From Pseudomonas taiwanensis (lineage in GTDB: Bacteria > Pseudomonadota > Gammaproteobacteria > Pseudomonadales > Pseudomonadaceae): a DNA stretch of 64,000 bases. Where the stretch lies: positions 124,001 through 188,000 of the forward strand of contig NZ_QJRF01000074.1 in assembly GCF_013393345.1 (NCBI RefSeq). The letters are read 5' to 3'. The first letter of the stretch is position 1; every line of letters begins with the position of its first letter. The position numbers were made by a program, and so were the translations under genes. Shown here one piece after another: positions 57,358 to 64,000 of the stretch. Under the pieces are notes generated by a model. It ran no database searches and was not told the origin of the DNA. It was given only the letters and a program-made list of their open reading frames with translations.

Positions 57358-58212
57358 TCAGGCGTGGAGTGCCTCTGCGGCGTACAGCGTGTTTTCCAGC
57401 AGGCAGGCGCGCGTCATGGGGCCGACGCCGCCCGGAACCGGAGTGATCCAGCTGGCGCGTTGTGCGGCCACGTCATACTCCACGTCGCCCACCAGCTTGC
57501 CGTCGTCCTGGCGGTTGATGCCGACGTCGATGACGATGGCGCCGGGCTTGATCCATTCGCCCTTGACCAGCCCAGGCTTGCCGGCGGCCACGACTACGAG
57601 GTCCGCGTTGGCCACGTGGCCAGCCAGATCCTTGGTGAATCGGTGGGTGACGGTCACGGTGCAGCCGGCCAGCAGCAGTTCGAGGGCCATGGGGCGGCCG
57701 ACGATGTTGGAAGCCCCTACGATAACGGCGTTCATGCCATAGAGGTTCGCGCCGGTGCTCTCCAGCAGGGTCATGATGCCCTTGGGGGTGCAGGGGCGGA
57801 GCAGGGGAATGCGTTGGGCGAGGCGGCCGACGTTATAGGGATGGAAGCCGTCCACGTCCTTGTCGGGGTGGATGCGCTCCAGTAGTTGCGACGCATCAAG
57901 ATGCTCCGGCAGCGGCAGCTGGACCAGGATACCGTCGATGGCCGGGTCTTCATTGAGGCGGTCGATCAGCGCCAGGAGCTCGGCCTGACTGGTGCTGGCG
58001 GGCAGGTCATGCGCTTCGGAAAGAAAGCCGACTTCCTCGCAGTCCTTGCGCTTGTGTGCGACGTAGACCTGGGAGGCGGGATCGCTGCCGACCAGAATCA
58101 CGGCGAGGCCGGGGACGCGAAGTTCCTGCTGGCGACGCTCGGCGACACGTTGGGCTATCTGCTGGCGGAGGCGGGCGGCGATCGTTTTGCCGTCGATCAG
58201 TTGTGCGGTCAT
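57358..58212 (-). CDS. folD: Bifunctional methylene-THF dehydrogenase/methenyl-THF cyclohydrolase
   Basis: Interconverts 5,10-methylene-, methenyl- and 10-formyl-THF with NADP. The 284-residue protein has [14 protein letters not shown] with the catalytic Lys, [10 protein letters not shown], and the NADP-binding [20 protein letters not shown]. Start [16 protein letters not shown] at 58212. Linked by pathway to folE earlier in the window, though unlinked in transcription. Confidence 0.96.
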   Translation of the reverse strand: MTAQLIDGKTIAARLRQQIAQRVAERRQQELRVPGLAVILVGSDPASQVYVAHKRKDCEEVGFLSEAHDLPASTSQAELLALIDRLNEDPAIDGILVQLPLPEHLDASQLLERIHPDKDVDGFHPYNVGRLAQRIPLLRPCTPKGIMTLLESTGANLYGMNAVIVGASNIVGRPMALELLLAGCTVTVTHRFTKDLAGHVANADLVVVAAGKPGLVKGEWIKPGAIVIDVGINRQDDGKLVGDVEYDVAAQRASWITPVPGGVGPMTRACLLENTLYAAEALHA

Positions 58213-58343
58213 GACGCTAGATTAACCATCGGGAAGGCCTAAAAAGGGCGCGTATTCTCGCATGGAGGGGCGGGCGGGCAAAGGCGGCTGGTCAGCATTT
58301 TCCCGTAAGCCCTTTATCTTTCTGATTTTTTTCAATTTTCCTG

Positions 58344-58378
58344 TTGACGGAGGGTGGGGCTGGCTATAACATGCGCCC
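58344..58378 (+). promoter_or_regulatory. Promoter of the tRNA cluster
   Basis: TTGACG (58344-58349) and TATAAC (58365-58370) with 15-base spacing, followed by ATGCGCCCCGC, a GC-rich discriminator as found at stringently controlled stable-RNA promoters. The first tRNA begins about 100 bases on. Confidence 0.75.
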
Positions 58379-58475
58379 CGCTTGTCGAGCACAGCCTGTC
58401 GCTGGGTAAGATGGCAAGGCTGGATCCAGGTGATTCAGTTCAGGCCAAAGCTTTATAGTCTGCTCGCAGATATAA

Positions 58476-58552
58476 GCGCCCGTAGCTCAGCTGGATAGAG
58501 CATCCGCCTTCTAAGCGGATGGTCGCAGGTTCGAGTCCTGCCGGGCGTGCCA
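58476..58552 (+). tRNA. tRNA-Arg (anticodon TCT)
   Basis: 77 bases with encoded CCA. Acceptor GCGCCCG pairs with CGGGCGT (one G-U); the anticodon loop CTTCTAA gives TCT at 58510-58512, and the T-arm has GGTTCGAGTCC. Reads AGA/AGG, rare codons in GC-rich genomes. Confidence 0.96.
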
Positions 58553-58585
58553 CTAGGCACATTTGGCACAAGCAATGCGTAATAT

Positions 58586-58662
58586 GGTGGGCGTAGCTCA
58601 GTTGGTAGAGCACAGGATTGTGGCTCCTGGTGTCGTGGGTTCGATTCCCATCGTCCACCCCA
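58586..58662 (+). tRNA. tRNA-His (anticodon GTG), copy 1
   Basis: Includes the extra 5' G (58586) opposite the discriminator C and an encoded CCA. Acceptor GTGGGCG / CGTCCAC; anticodon GTG at 58620-58622. Identical to the second copy 330 bases downstream. Confidence 0.96.
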
Positions 58663-58673
58663 TATTCGAGAAG

Positions 58674-58700
58674 TCGCCAGGCCACGAGCCTGGCGATTTT
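58674..58700 (+). terminator. Hairpin between tRNA-His and tRNA-Leu
   Basis: TCGCCAGGC / GCCTGGCGA stem with loop CACGA, followed by TTTT. It could terminate part of the transcripts or guide processing inside the cluster. Confidence 0.65.
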
Positions 58701-58719
58701 GTTTTAAGCGTTGCCTCTC

Positions 58720-58804
58720 GCGGGCGTGGTGGAATTGGTAGACACACTGGATTTAGGTTCCAGCGCCGCAAGGCGTGAGAGTTCGAGTCTCTCCGTCCGC
58801 ACCA
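58720..58804 (+). tRNA. tRNA-Leu (anticodon TAG)
   Basis: 85 bases with the long variable arm of a class II tRNA and encoded CCA. Acceptor GCGGGCG / CGTCCGC; anticodon TAG at 58754-58756 in loop TTTAGGT. Confidence 0.95.
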
Positions 58805-58915
58805 TGATGTTCGAGTCGTATTGAATGGTGGATGCCCGCGGTTCTTGGCGATTCAGGTTGTAGAGTGGTGACCAGAGGTCGCCACTGCCGATGCAAGTCG
58901 GCAAATGCGTAATAT

Positions 58916-58992
58916 GGTGGGCGTAGCTCAGTTGGTAGAGCACAGGATTGTGGCTCCTGGTGTCGTGGGTTCGATTCCCATCGTCCACCCCA
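58916..58992 (+). tRNA. tRNA-His (anticodon GTG), copy 2
   Basis: Same sequence as copy 1, including about ten identical bases on each side (AATGCGTAATATG before and CATATTCG after), which points to a duplication with its flanks. Confidence 0.96.
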
Positions 58993-59003
58993 TATTCGTG
59001 AAA

Positions 59004-59030
59004 GCGCCAGGCTTAATGCCTGGCGTTTTC
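59004..59030 (+). terminator. Terminator of the tRNA cluster
   Basis: CGCCAGGC / GCCTGGCG stem around TTAAT, followed by TTTTC. Confidence 0.82.
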
Positions 59031-59153
59031 ATTTCCGGCTCAGCCTGTCGTGGGCGTGCCTTTCGCAGTGAGGGAATCGGGTCGATGCCTGCCACTCAAG
59101 GCTGCTGATTTCCGTTTCTTCTATCCCTTCCTTTTGCCGGCTGTTTCTGCTGG

Positions 59154-59182
59154 GTGACTTCTGCAAATCGACCCACTAGAAT
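59154..59182 (+). promoter_or_regulatory. Candidate promoter of tig
   Basis: GTGACT (59154-59159) and TAGAAT (59177-59182) with exact 17-base spacing, 60 bases before the tig start. Confidence 0.6.
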
Positions 59183-59242
59183 GCATGCCCTTGATTCTGG
59201 GGCCGGAACGGCCGGCTAATGTCTGTGCAACGAGGAATATCC

Positions 59243-60553
59243 ATGCAAGTTTCTGTAGAAAGCACCTCCGCTCTTGAGCGCCGCATGACCATCGGCGTGC
59301 CGGCCGAGCGCGTCGAGGACGAAGTGACCAAGCGCCTGCAGCAGACTGCCCGCCGCGCCAAAGTTGCCGGCTTCCGCCCGGGCAAAGTGCCGATGAGCGT
59401 CATTCGCCAGCGTTTCGAAGATTCCGCTCGTCAGGAAGTACTGGGCGATCTGATCCAGTCCTCCTTCTATGAAGCTGTTGTCGAGCAGAAGCTGAACCCG
59501 GCTGGTGCTCCGGCCGTCGAGCCGAAAGTGTTCGAGAAGGGCAAGGATCTGGAATACATCGCTACCTTCGAAGTATTCCCCGAGTTCCAGGTTTCCGGCT
59601 TCGAAGGCATCGCCATCGAGCGCCTGCAGGCAGAAGTTGGCGACGCTGACGTCGACAACATGCTGGACATCCTGCGCAAGCAGAACACCCGTTTCGAAGC
59701 TGTTGAGCGCGCTGCCGAGAATGGCGACCAGCTGAACATCGACTTCGTCGGCAAGATCGATGGCGAAGCCTTCGCTGGCGGTACCGCCAAAGGCACCCCG
59801 CTGGTGCTGGGCTCCGGCCGCATGATTCCGGGCTTCGAAGAGGCTCTGGTAGGCGTCAAGGCTGGCGAAGAGCGCGTGATCAACCCGACTTTCCCGGCTG
59901 ACTACCAGAACCTGGATCTGGCCGGCAAGACTGCCGAATTCACCGTGACCGTCAACAGCGTTTCCGCTCCGCAACTGCCTGAGCTGAACGACGAGTTCTT
60001 CTCCCTGTTCGGCATCAAGGAAGGCGGTCTGGAAGGCTTCCGCACCGAAGTTCGCAAGAACATGGAGCGTGAGCTGCGTCAGGCCACCAAGTCCAAGGTG
60101 AAGAACCAGGTAATGGACGGCCTGCTGGCTGCCAACCCGGTTGAAGTGCCGAAGGCTCTGATCGGTAACGAAGTCAACCGTCTGCGCGTTCAGGCTGTCC
60201 AGCAGTTCGGCGGCAACATCAACCCCGAGCAACTGCCGGCCGAGCTGTTCGAAGAGCAAGCCAAGCGCCGTGTCGTGCTGGGCCTGATCGTCGCTGAAGT
60301 GGTCAAGCAGTTCGAGCTGAAGCCTGACGAAGCCCGCGTGCGTGAGCTGATCGAAGAGATGGCTTCCGCTTACCAGGAGCCGGAACAAGTCGTGGCCTGG
60401 TACTACAAGAACGACCAGCAACTGAACGAAGTTCGTTCTGTTGTGCTGGAAGAACAAGTTGTAGATACTGTCCTGCAGAAGGCCAACGTAACCGATAAGT
60501 CGGTTTCCTACGAAGAGGCAGTCAAGCCGGCAGAAGCTCCGCAAGCCGACTGA
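59243..60553 (+). CDS. tig: Trigger factor
   Basis: Ribosome-bound chaperone and peptidyl-prolyl isomerase, 436 residues. The ribosome-binding signature is [11 protein letters not shown] (G-F-R-x-G-x-x-P) near residue 45; the FKBP domain runs about 155-240 ([21 protein letters not shown]), and the helical substrate cradle follows. ATG 59243 follows CGAGGA. It heads the tig-clpP-clpX-lon series, the usual proteostasis arrangement. An 11-bp hairpin (60578-60605, CATAAGCCAGC with complement) without T run lies before clpP. Confidence 0.97.
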   Translation: MQVSVESTSALERRMTIGVPAERVEDEVTKRLQQTARRAKVAGFRPGKVPMSVIRQRFEDSARQEVLGDLIQSSFYEAVVEQKLNPAGAPAVEPKVFEKGKDLEYIATFEVFPEFQVSGFEGIAIERLQAEVGDADVDNMLDILRKQNTRFEAVERAAENGDQLNIDFVGKIDGEAFAGGTAKGTPLVLGSGRMIPGFEEALVGVKAGEERVINPTFPADYQNLDLAGKTAEFTVTVNSVSAPQLPELNDEFFSLFGIKEGGLEGFRTEVRKNMERELRQATKSKVKNQVMDGLLAANPVEVPKALIGNEVNRLRVQAVQQFGGNINPEQLPAELFEEQAKRRVVLGLIVAEVVKQFELKPDEARVRELIEEMASAYQEPEQVVAWYYKNDQQLNEVRSVVLEEQVVDTVLQKANVTDKSVSYEEAVKPAEAPQAD

Positions 60554-60649
60554 TTGTTCCGCCTCCTTCGAGTACACCATAAGCCAGCCTCCGAGCTGGC
60601 TTATGCGTCTTTAAGACATGACTATTCAATTAGGGAGTGATCGCCGGAC

Positions 60650-61291
60650 ATGTCCCGCAATTCTTTTATGCAGCAAATGCCTGACATCCAAGCCGCTGGT
60701 GGCCTGGTGCCGATGGTCATCGAGCAGTCCGCCCGTGGCGAGCGCGCTTACGACATCTATTCGCGCCTGTTGAAGGAGCGCGTGATCTTCCTGGTGGGCC
60801 CGGTCGAAGACTACATGGCAAACCTGGTGGTGGCGCAGCTGCTGTTCCTCGAGGCCGAGAACCCCGACAAGGACATCCAGCTCTACATCAACTCCCCGGG
60901 CGGTTCGGTTACCGCCGGCATGTCGATCTACGACACCATGCAATTCATCAAGCCCGACGTTTCGACCCTGTGTATCGGTCAGGCGTGCAGCATGGGTGCG
61001 TTGTTGCTGGCTGGCGGCGCGGCAGGCAAGCGTTACTGCCTACCGCATTCGCGGATGATGATTCACCAGCCGCTGGGCGGCTTCCAGGGCCAGGCGTCGG
61101 ATATCGAGATTCACGCGCGTGAAATCCTGACTATCCGCGAGCGCCTGAACAAGATCCTGGCTGACCACTGTGACCAGCCAATCGACGTGATCGCCCGCGA
61201 TACCGACCGCGACAACTTCATGAGTGGCGACGAAGCAGTCAAATACGGCCTGATCGACCAGGTGCTCAACAAGCGCCAGATCGCGGGCTAA
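60650..61291 (+). CDS. clpP: ATP-dependent Clp protease proteolytic subunit
   Basis: Serine protease of 213 residues forming a 14-mer chamber. Catalytic triad visible: Ser114 ([11 protein letters not shown]), His139 (RMMIHQP) and Asp188 (DTDRDNFM). The N-terminal [17 protein letters not shown] is probably processed. Works with ClpX, encoded 110 bases downstream, on tagged and misfolded proteins. Confidence 0.97.
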   Translation: MSRNSFMQQMPDIQAAGGLVPMVIEQSARGERAYDIYSRLLKERVIFLVGPVEDYMANLVVAQLLFLEAENPDKDIQLYINSPGGSVTAGMSIYDTMQFIKPDVSTLCIGQACSMGALLLAGGAAGKRYCLPHSRMMIHQPLGGFQGQASDIEIHAREILTIRERLNKILADHCDQPIDVIARDTDRDNFMSGDEAVKYGLIDQVLNKRQIAG

Positions 61292-61400
61292 GCCCATCCG
61301 CAGGACCGCGGCCGGAGAATATCCGGCCGTTTCGCGGGGTTGAAAATGCCCGCATTTGCCTTCATCTTGTGTTTCACGCCTACCCGATTGGATCGATCGA

Positions 61401-62681
61401 ATGACTGACACCCGCAACGGCGAGGACAACGGCAAACTGCTTTATTGCTCCTTCTGCGGCAAAAGCCAGCACGAAGTGCGCAAACTGATTGCCGGTCCCT
61501 CCGTATTTATCTGCGACGAGTGCGTCGACCTGTGCAATGACATCATCCGCGAGGAGGTGCAGGAAGCCCAGGCCGAGAGCAGTGCGCACAAGCTGCCCGC
61601 GCCCAAGGAAATCCGCAACATCCTCGACCAGTATGTAATTGGCCAGGAACGTGCGAAGAAAGTGCTCGCGGTAGCGGTGTACAACCACTACAAGCGCCTG
61701 AACCAGCGTGACAAGAAAGATGATGTCGAACTGGGCAAGAGCAACATCCTGCTGATCGGCCCTACCGGTTCGGGCAAGACCCTGCTGGCTGAAACTCTGG
61801 CTCGTCTGCTGAATGTTCCCTTCACCATCGCCGACGCCACCACCCTCACCGAGGCTGGTTACGTGGGTGAGGACGTCGAGAACATCATCCAGAAGCTGTT
61901 GCAGAAGTGCGACTACGACGTCGAGAAGGCCCAGATGGGTATCGTCTATATCGACGAAATCGACAAGATTTCCCGTAAGTCGGATAACCCGTCGATTACC
62001 CGAGATGTTTCGGGCGAAGGCGTGCAGCAGGCACTGCTGAAGCTGATCGAGGGCACCGTTGCCTCGGTTCCGCCGCAGGGCGGGCGCAAGCATCCGCAGC
62101 AGGAGTTCCTGCAGGTCGATACTCGCAACATCCTGTTCATCTGCGGTGGTGCATTTGCCGGCCTGGAGAAAGTGATCCAGAACCGTTCCACCAGAGGTGG
62201 CATCGGCTTCAACGCCGAGGTTCGCAGTAAGGACCTGGGCAAGAAGGTGGGTGAAGCGCTCCGCGAAGTAGAGCCGGAAGATCTGGTGAAGTTCGGCCTT
62301 ATTCCTGAGTTCGTGGGTCGTCTGCCAGTCATCGCTACCCTCGATGAGCTGGACGAAGCTGCTCTGATGCAGATTCTCACCGAGCCGAAGAACGCGCTGA
62401 CCAAGCAGTACACCAAGCTGTTCGAAATGGAAGGCGTGGACCTCGAGTTCCGTCCAGACGCACTCAAGGCCGTTGCCCATCGTGCGCTCGAGCGCAAGAC
62501 CGGTGCCCGTGGCCTGCGTTCCATCCTCGAAGGCATTCTGCTCGACACCATGTATGAGATTCCCTCTCAAACAGATGTAAGCAAGGTAGTCATCGACGAA
62601 AGTGTCATCGAAGGATCGTCCAAGCCTCTGTTGATCTACGAGAACAACGAGCAGCCTGCCAAGGCGGCGCCTGACGCTTGA
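61401..62681 (+). CDS. clpX: Clp protease ATPase subunit ClpX
   Basis: AAA+ unfoldase of 426 residues. The N-terminal zinc domain uses Cys16, Cys19, Cys38 and Cys41; Walker A is [18 protein letters not shown], Walker B is [10 protein letters not shown], and the ClpP-docking IGF loop lies in [16 protein letters not shown] 61401 is right for the family. A terminator (AAAGGGGCC / GGCCCCTTT, 62688-62709) follows, so lon is separately transcribed. Confidence 0.97.
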   Translation: MTDTRNGEDNGKLLYCSFCGKSQHEVRKLIAGPSVFICDECVDLCNDIIREEVQEAQAESSAHKLPAPKEIRNILDQYVIGQERAKKVLAVAVYNHYKRLNQRDKKDDVELGKSNILLIGPTGSGKTLLAETLARLLNVPFTIADATTLTEAGYVGEDVENIIQKLLQKCDYDVEKAQMGIVYIDEIDKISRKSDNPSITRDVSGEGVQQALLKLIEGTVASVPPQGGRKHPQQEFLQVDTRNILFICGGAFAGLEKVIQNRSTRGGIGFNAEVRSKDLGKKVGEALREVEPEDLVKFGLIPEFVGRLPVIATLDELDEAALMQILTEPKNALTKQYTKLFEMEGVDLEFRPDALKAVAHRALERKTGARGLRSILEGILLDTMYEIPSQTDVSKVVIDESVIEGSSKPLLIYENNEQPAKAAPDA

Positions 62682-62687
62682 TGAAAC

Positions 62688-62709
62688 AAAGGGGCCTGCG
62701 GGCCCCTTT
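62688..62709 (+). terminator. clpX terminator
   Basis: 9-bp stem AAAGGGGCC / GGCCCCTTT with loop TGCG, 6 bases after the stop; short T run only. Confidence 0.8.
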
Positions 62710-62727
62710 GCATTTCCTGCCTCAACG

Positions 62728-62757
62728 CTTGTTTTTTCCCGGGCCTAACCCCATCTT
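62728..62757 (+). promoter_or_regulatory. Heat-shock (sigma-32/RpoH) promoter of lon
   Basis: CTTGTTT (62728-62734), 14 bases, then CCCCATCTT (62749-62757). This fits the RpoH consensus CTTGAAA-N11-16-CCCCATnT well; it is 58 bases before the lon start. Confidence 0.8.
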
Positions 62758-62814
62758 AGGGCCAAGGGTTTTCCCATCTGTTTACGGCCTTAGGGCCGCC
62801 GTAGAGCTGATACC

Positions 62815-64000
62815 ATGAATACGACTGCTGAATTACCTCTCCTGCCATTGCGCGATGTCGTGGTCTATCCGCACATGGTCATCCCCCTTTTCGTAGGGCG
62901 TGAGAAATCCATCGAGGCGCTCGAGGCCGCGATGACGGGGGACAAGCAGATTCTCCTGGTTGCCCAGAAGAACCCCGCCGATGACGATCCGGGCGAAGAC
63001 GCCCTGTATCGCATGGGCACTGTCGCTACTGTGCTCCAACTGCTGAAGTTGCCGGACGGCACCGTGAAGGTGCTGGTAGAGGGCGAGCAGCGTGGCTCGA
63101 TCGAGCGCTTCATCGAGGTGGATGGGCATTGCCGCGCCGAAGTCAGCCTGATCGATGAAGTCGATGCGGGCGAGCGTGAATCCGAAGTGTTCATCCGTAG
63201 CTTGCTCAGCCAGTTCGAACAGTACGTGCAACTGGGCAAGAAAGTGCCGTCCGAGGTGCTTTCCTCACTGAACAGCATCGATGAGCCGGGTCGCCTGGTC
63301 GACACCATGGCTGCTCACATGGCGCTGAAGATCGAGCAGAAGCAGGAAATTCTCGAACTGACCGACCTGTCCGAGCGCGTCGAGCATGTGCTGGCACTGC
63401 TGGATGCCGAAATCGACCTGTTGCAGGTCGAGAAGCGGATCCGCGGCCGCGTCAAGAAACAGATGGAGCGCAGCCAGCGCGAGTACTACCTGAATGAGCA
63501 AATGAAGGCCATTCAGAAAGAGTTGGGCGACATCGACGAAGGCCACAACGAAGTCGAAGAGCTGAAGAAGCGCATCGACAATGCGGGCCTGACCAAGGAG
63601 GCACTGGCCAAGGCCAATGCCGAGCTGAACAAGCTGAAGCAGATGTCGCCGATGTCTGCTGAGGCGACCGTAGTGCGCTCCTACATCGATTGGCTGGTCA
63701 ATGTACCGTGGAAGGCCGAGAGCAAGGTTCGCCTCGACCTGGCCAAGGCCGAAGATATCCTCGACGCCGACCATTACGGCCTGGATGAGGTGAAGGAACG
63801 CATCCTTGAATACCTTGCCGTGCAGAAGCGCGTGAAAAAGGTAAAAGGCCCGGTTCTTTGCCTCGTTGGCCCGCCCGGCGTCGGCAAGACCTCGCTCGCC
63901 GAATCCATTGCCCATGCCACCAATCGCAAGTTCGTGCGCATGGCCTTGGGTGGCGTGCGCGACGAAGCTGAAATCCGTGGCCATCGCCGCACTTATATTG
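62815..64000 (+). CDS. lon: ATP-dependent protease Lon, N-terminal part
   Basis: The first 395 codons; the gene continues past the window. The N-terminal substrate-binding domain (LPLLPLRDVVVYPHMVIPLF) and coiled coil (KKQMERSQREYYLNEQMKAI) are followed by the AAA+ domain with Walker A LVGPPGVGKTSLAESIA. The serine-lysine protease domain is out of view. Lon degrades misfolded and regulatory proteins. Its own heat-shock promoter precedes it. ATG 62815 gives the family start MNTTAELPLLPLRDVV. Confidence 0.96.
   Translation, partial: MNTTAELPLLPLRDVVVYPHMVIPLFVGREKSIEALEAAMTGDKQILLVAQKNPADDDPGEDALYRMGTVATVLQLLKLPDGTVKVLVEGEQRGSIERFIEVDGHCRAEVSLIDEVDAGERESEVFIRSLLSQFEQYVQLGKKVPSEVLSSLNSIDEPGRLVDTMAAHMALKIEQKQEILELTDLSERVEHVLALLDAEIDLLQVEKRIRGRVKKQMERSQREYYLNEQMKAIQKELGDIDEGHNEVEELKKRIDNAGLTKEALAKANAELNKLKQMSPMSAEATVVRSYIDWLVNVPWKAESKVRLDLAKAEDILDADHYGLDEVKERILEYLAVQKRVKKVKGPVLCLVGPPGVGKTSLAESIAHATNRKFVRMALGGVRDEAEIRGHRRTYI

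Overview
The window is a chromosomal segment of a GC-rich gamma-proteobacterium, almost certainly a Pseudomonas outside the species P. aeruginosa. The evidence is the gene set and order (mhr, folE, prmB, aroC, mtnBDC, alkA, speE; ppsR/ppsA, rraA, cmaX-crfX-cmpX-sigX-oprF, cobA, nasA, nasTS, acnB, lpxH, ppiB, glnS, cysS, folD, a tRNA cluster, tig-clpP-clpX-lon), near-identity of several proteins to what I remember of P. aeruginosa, and four copies of a Pseudomonas-type palindromic intergenic repeat. Start codons include several GTG and TTG. From memory, most of the window follows the PAO1 order PA1654 to PA1803, with large blocks missing and one operon inserted.

Layout. 1-3.2 kb: end of an aminotransferase, a GST, a hemerythrin gene with an ANR box, a GFA-family protein and folE. 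3.4-8.1 kb: Smr protein, a small membrane protein, a cysteine-hydrolase-like protein lacking its cysteine, prmB, a membrane-anchored GNAT-like protein and an alpha/beta hydrolase. 8.2-12.5 kb: aroC, an MFS transporter and the methionine-salvage genes mtnB, mtnD, mtnC. 12.5-15.7 kb: a histidine phosphatase, the DNA-alkylation repair pair alkA-ogt, and speE. 15.9-19.0 kb: a three-gene ATP-grasp / inactive transglutaminase / retropepsin-like module. 19.2-26.0 kb: a 2-methylcitrate cycle operon (GntR regulator, prpB, prpC, acnD, prpF) without prpD. 26.1-35.3 kb: PEP synthase and its regulator, an esterase, rraA and the cell-envelope sigma cluster ending in oprF. 35.6-50.3 kb: a nitrate-assimilation region (cobA, a truncated nirB-like gene, a PP2C-kinase fusion, nasA, nasT, nasS), mixed with a thioesterase, a PL7 lyase, a membrane protein and an aminotransferase, then acnB. 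50.7-64 kb: housekeeping genes, four tRNAs and the tig-clpPX-lon proteostasis cluster; lon runs off the end.

The most notable region is 35.6-47.1 kb. The nitrate transporter, its NasS/NasT sensor pair and two NasT-type RNA attenuators are intact. The nitrite reductase gene they should control is cut to its FAD domain and ends in half of a Rieske motif, and nirD and the nitrate reductase gene are absent here. Other points of interest are two ANR boxes at correct activator distances, a sigma-32-type promoter at lon, paired palindromic operators at the prp operon, a concentric 132-bp palindrome upstream of acnB, and a chain of overlapping mini-ORFs in an AT-rich patch. I found no CRISPR array, prophage, transposase or secretion-system cluster, and no clearly new multi-gene system.
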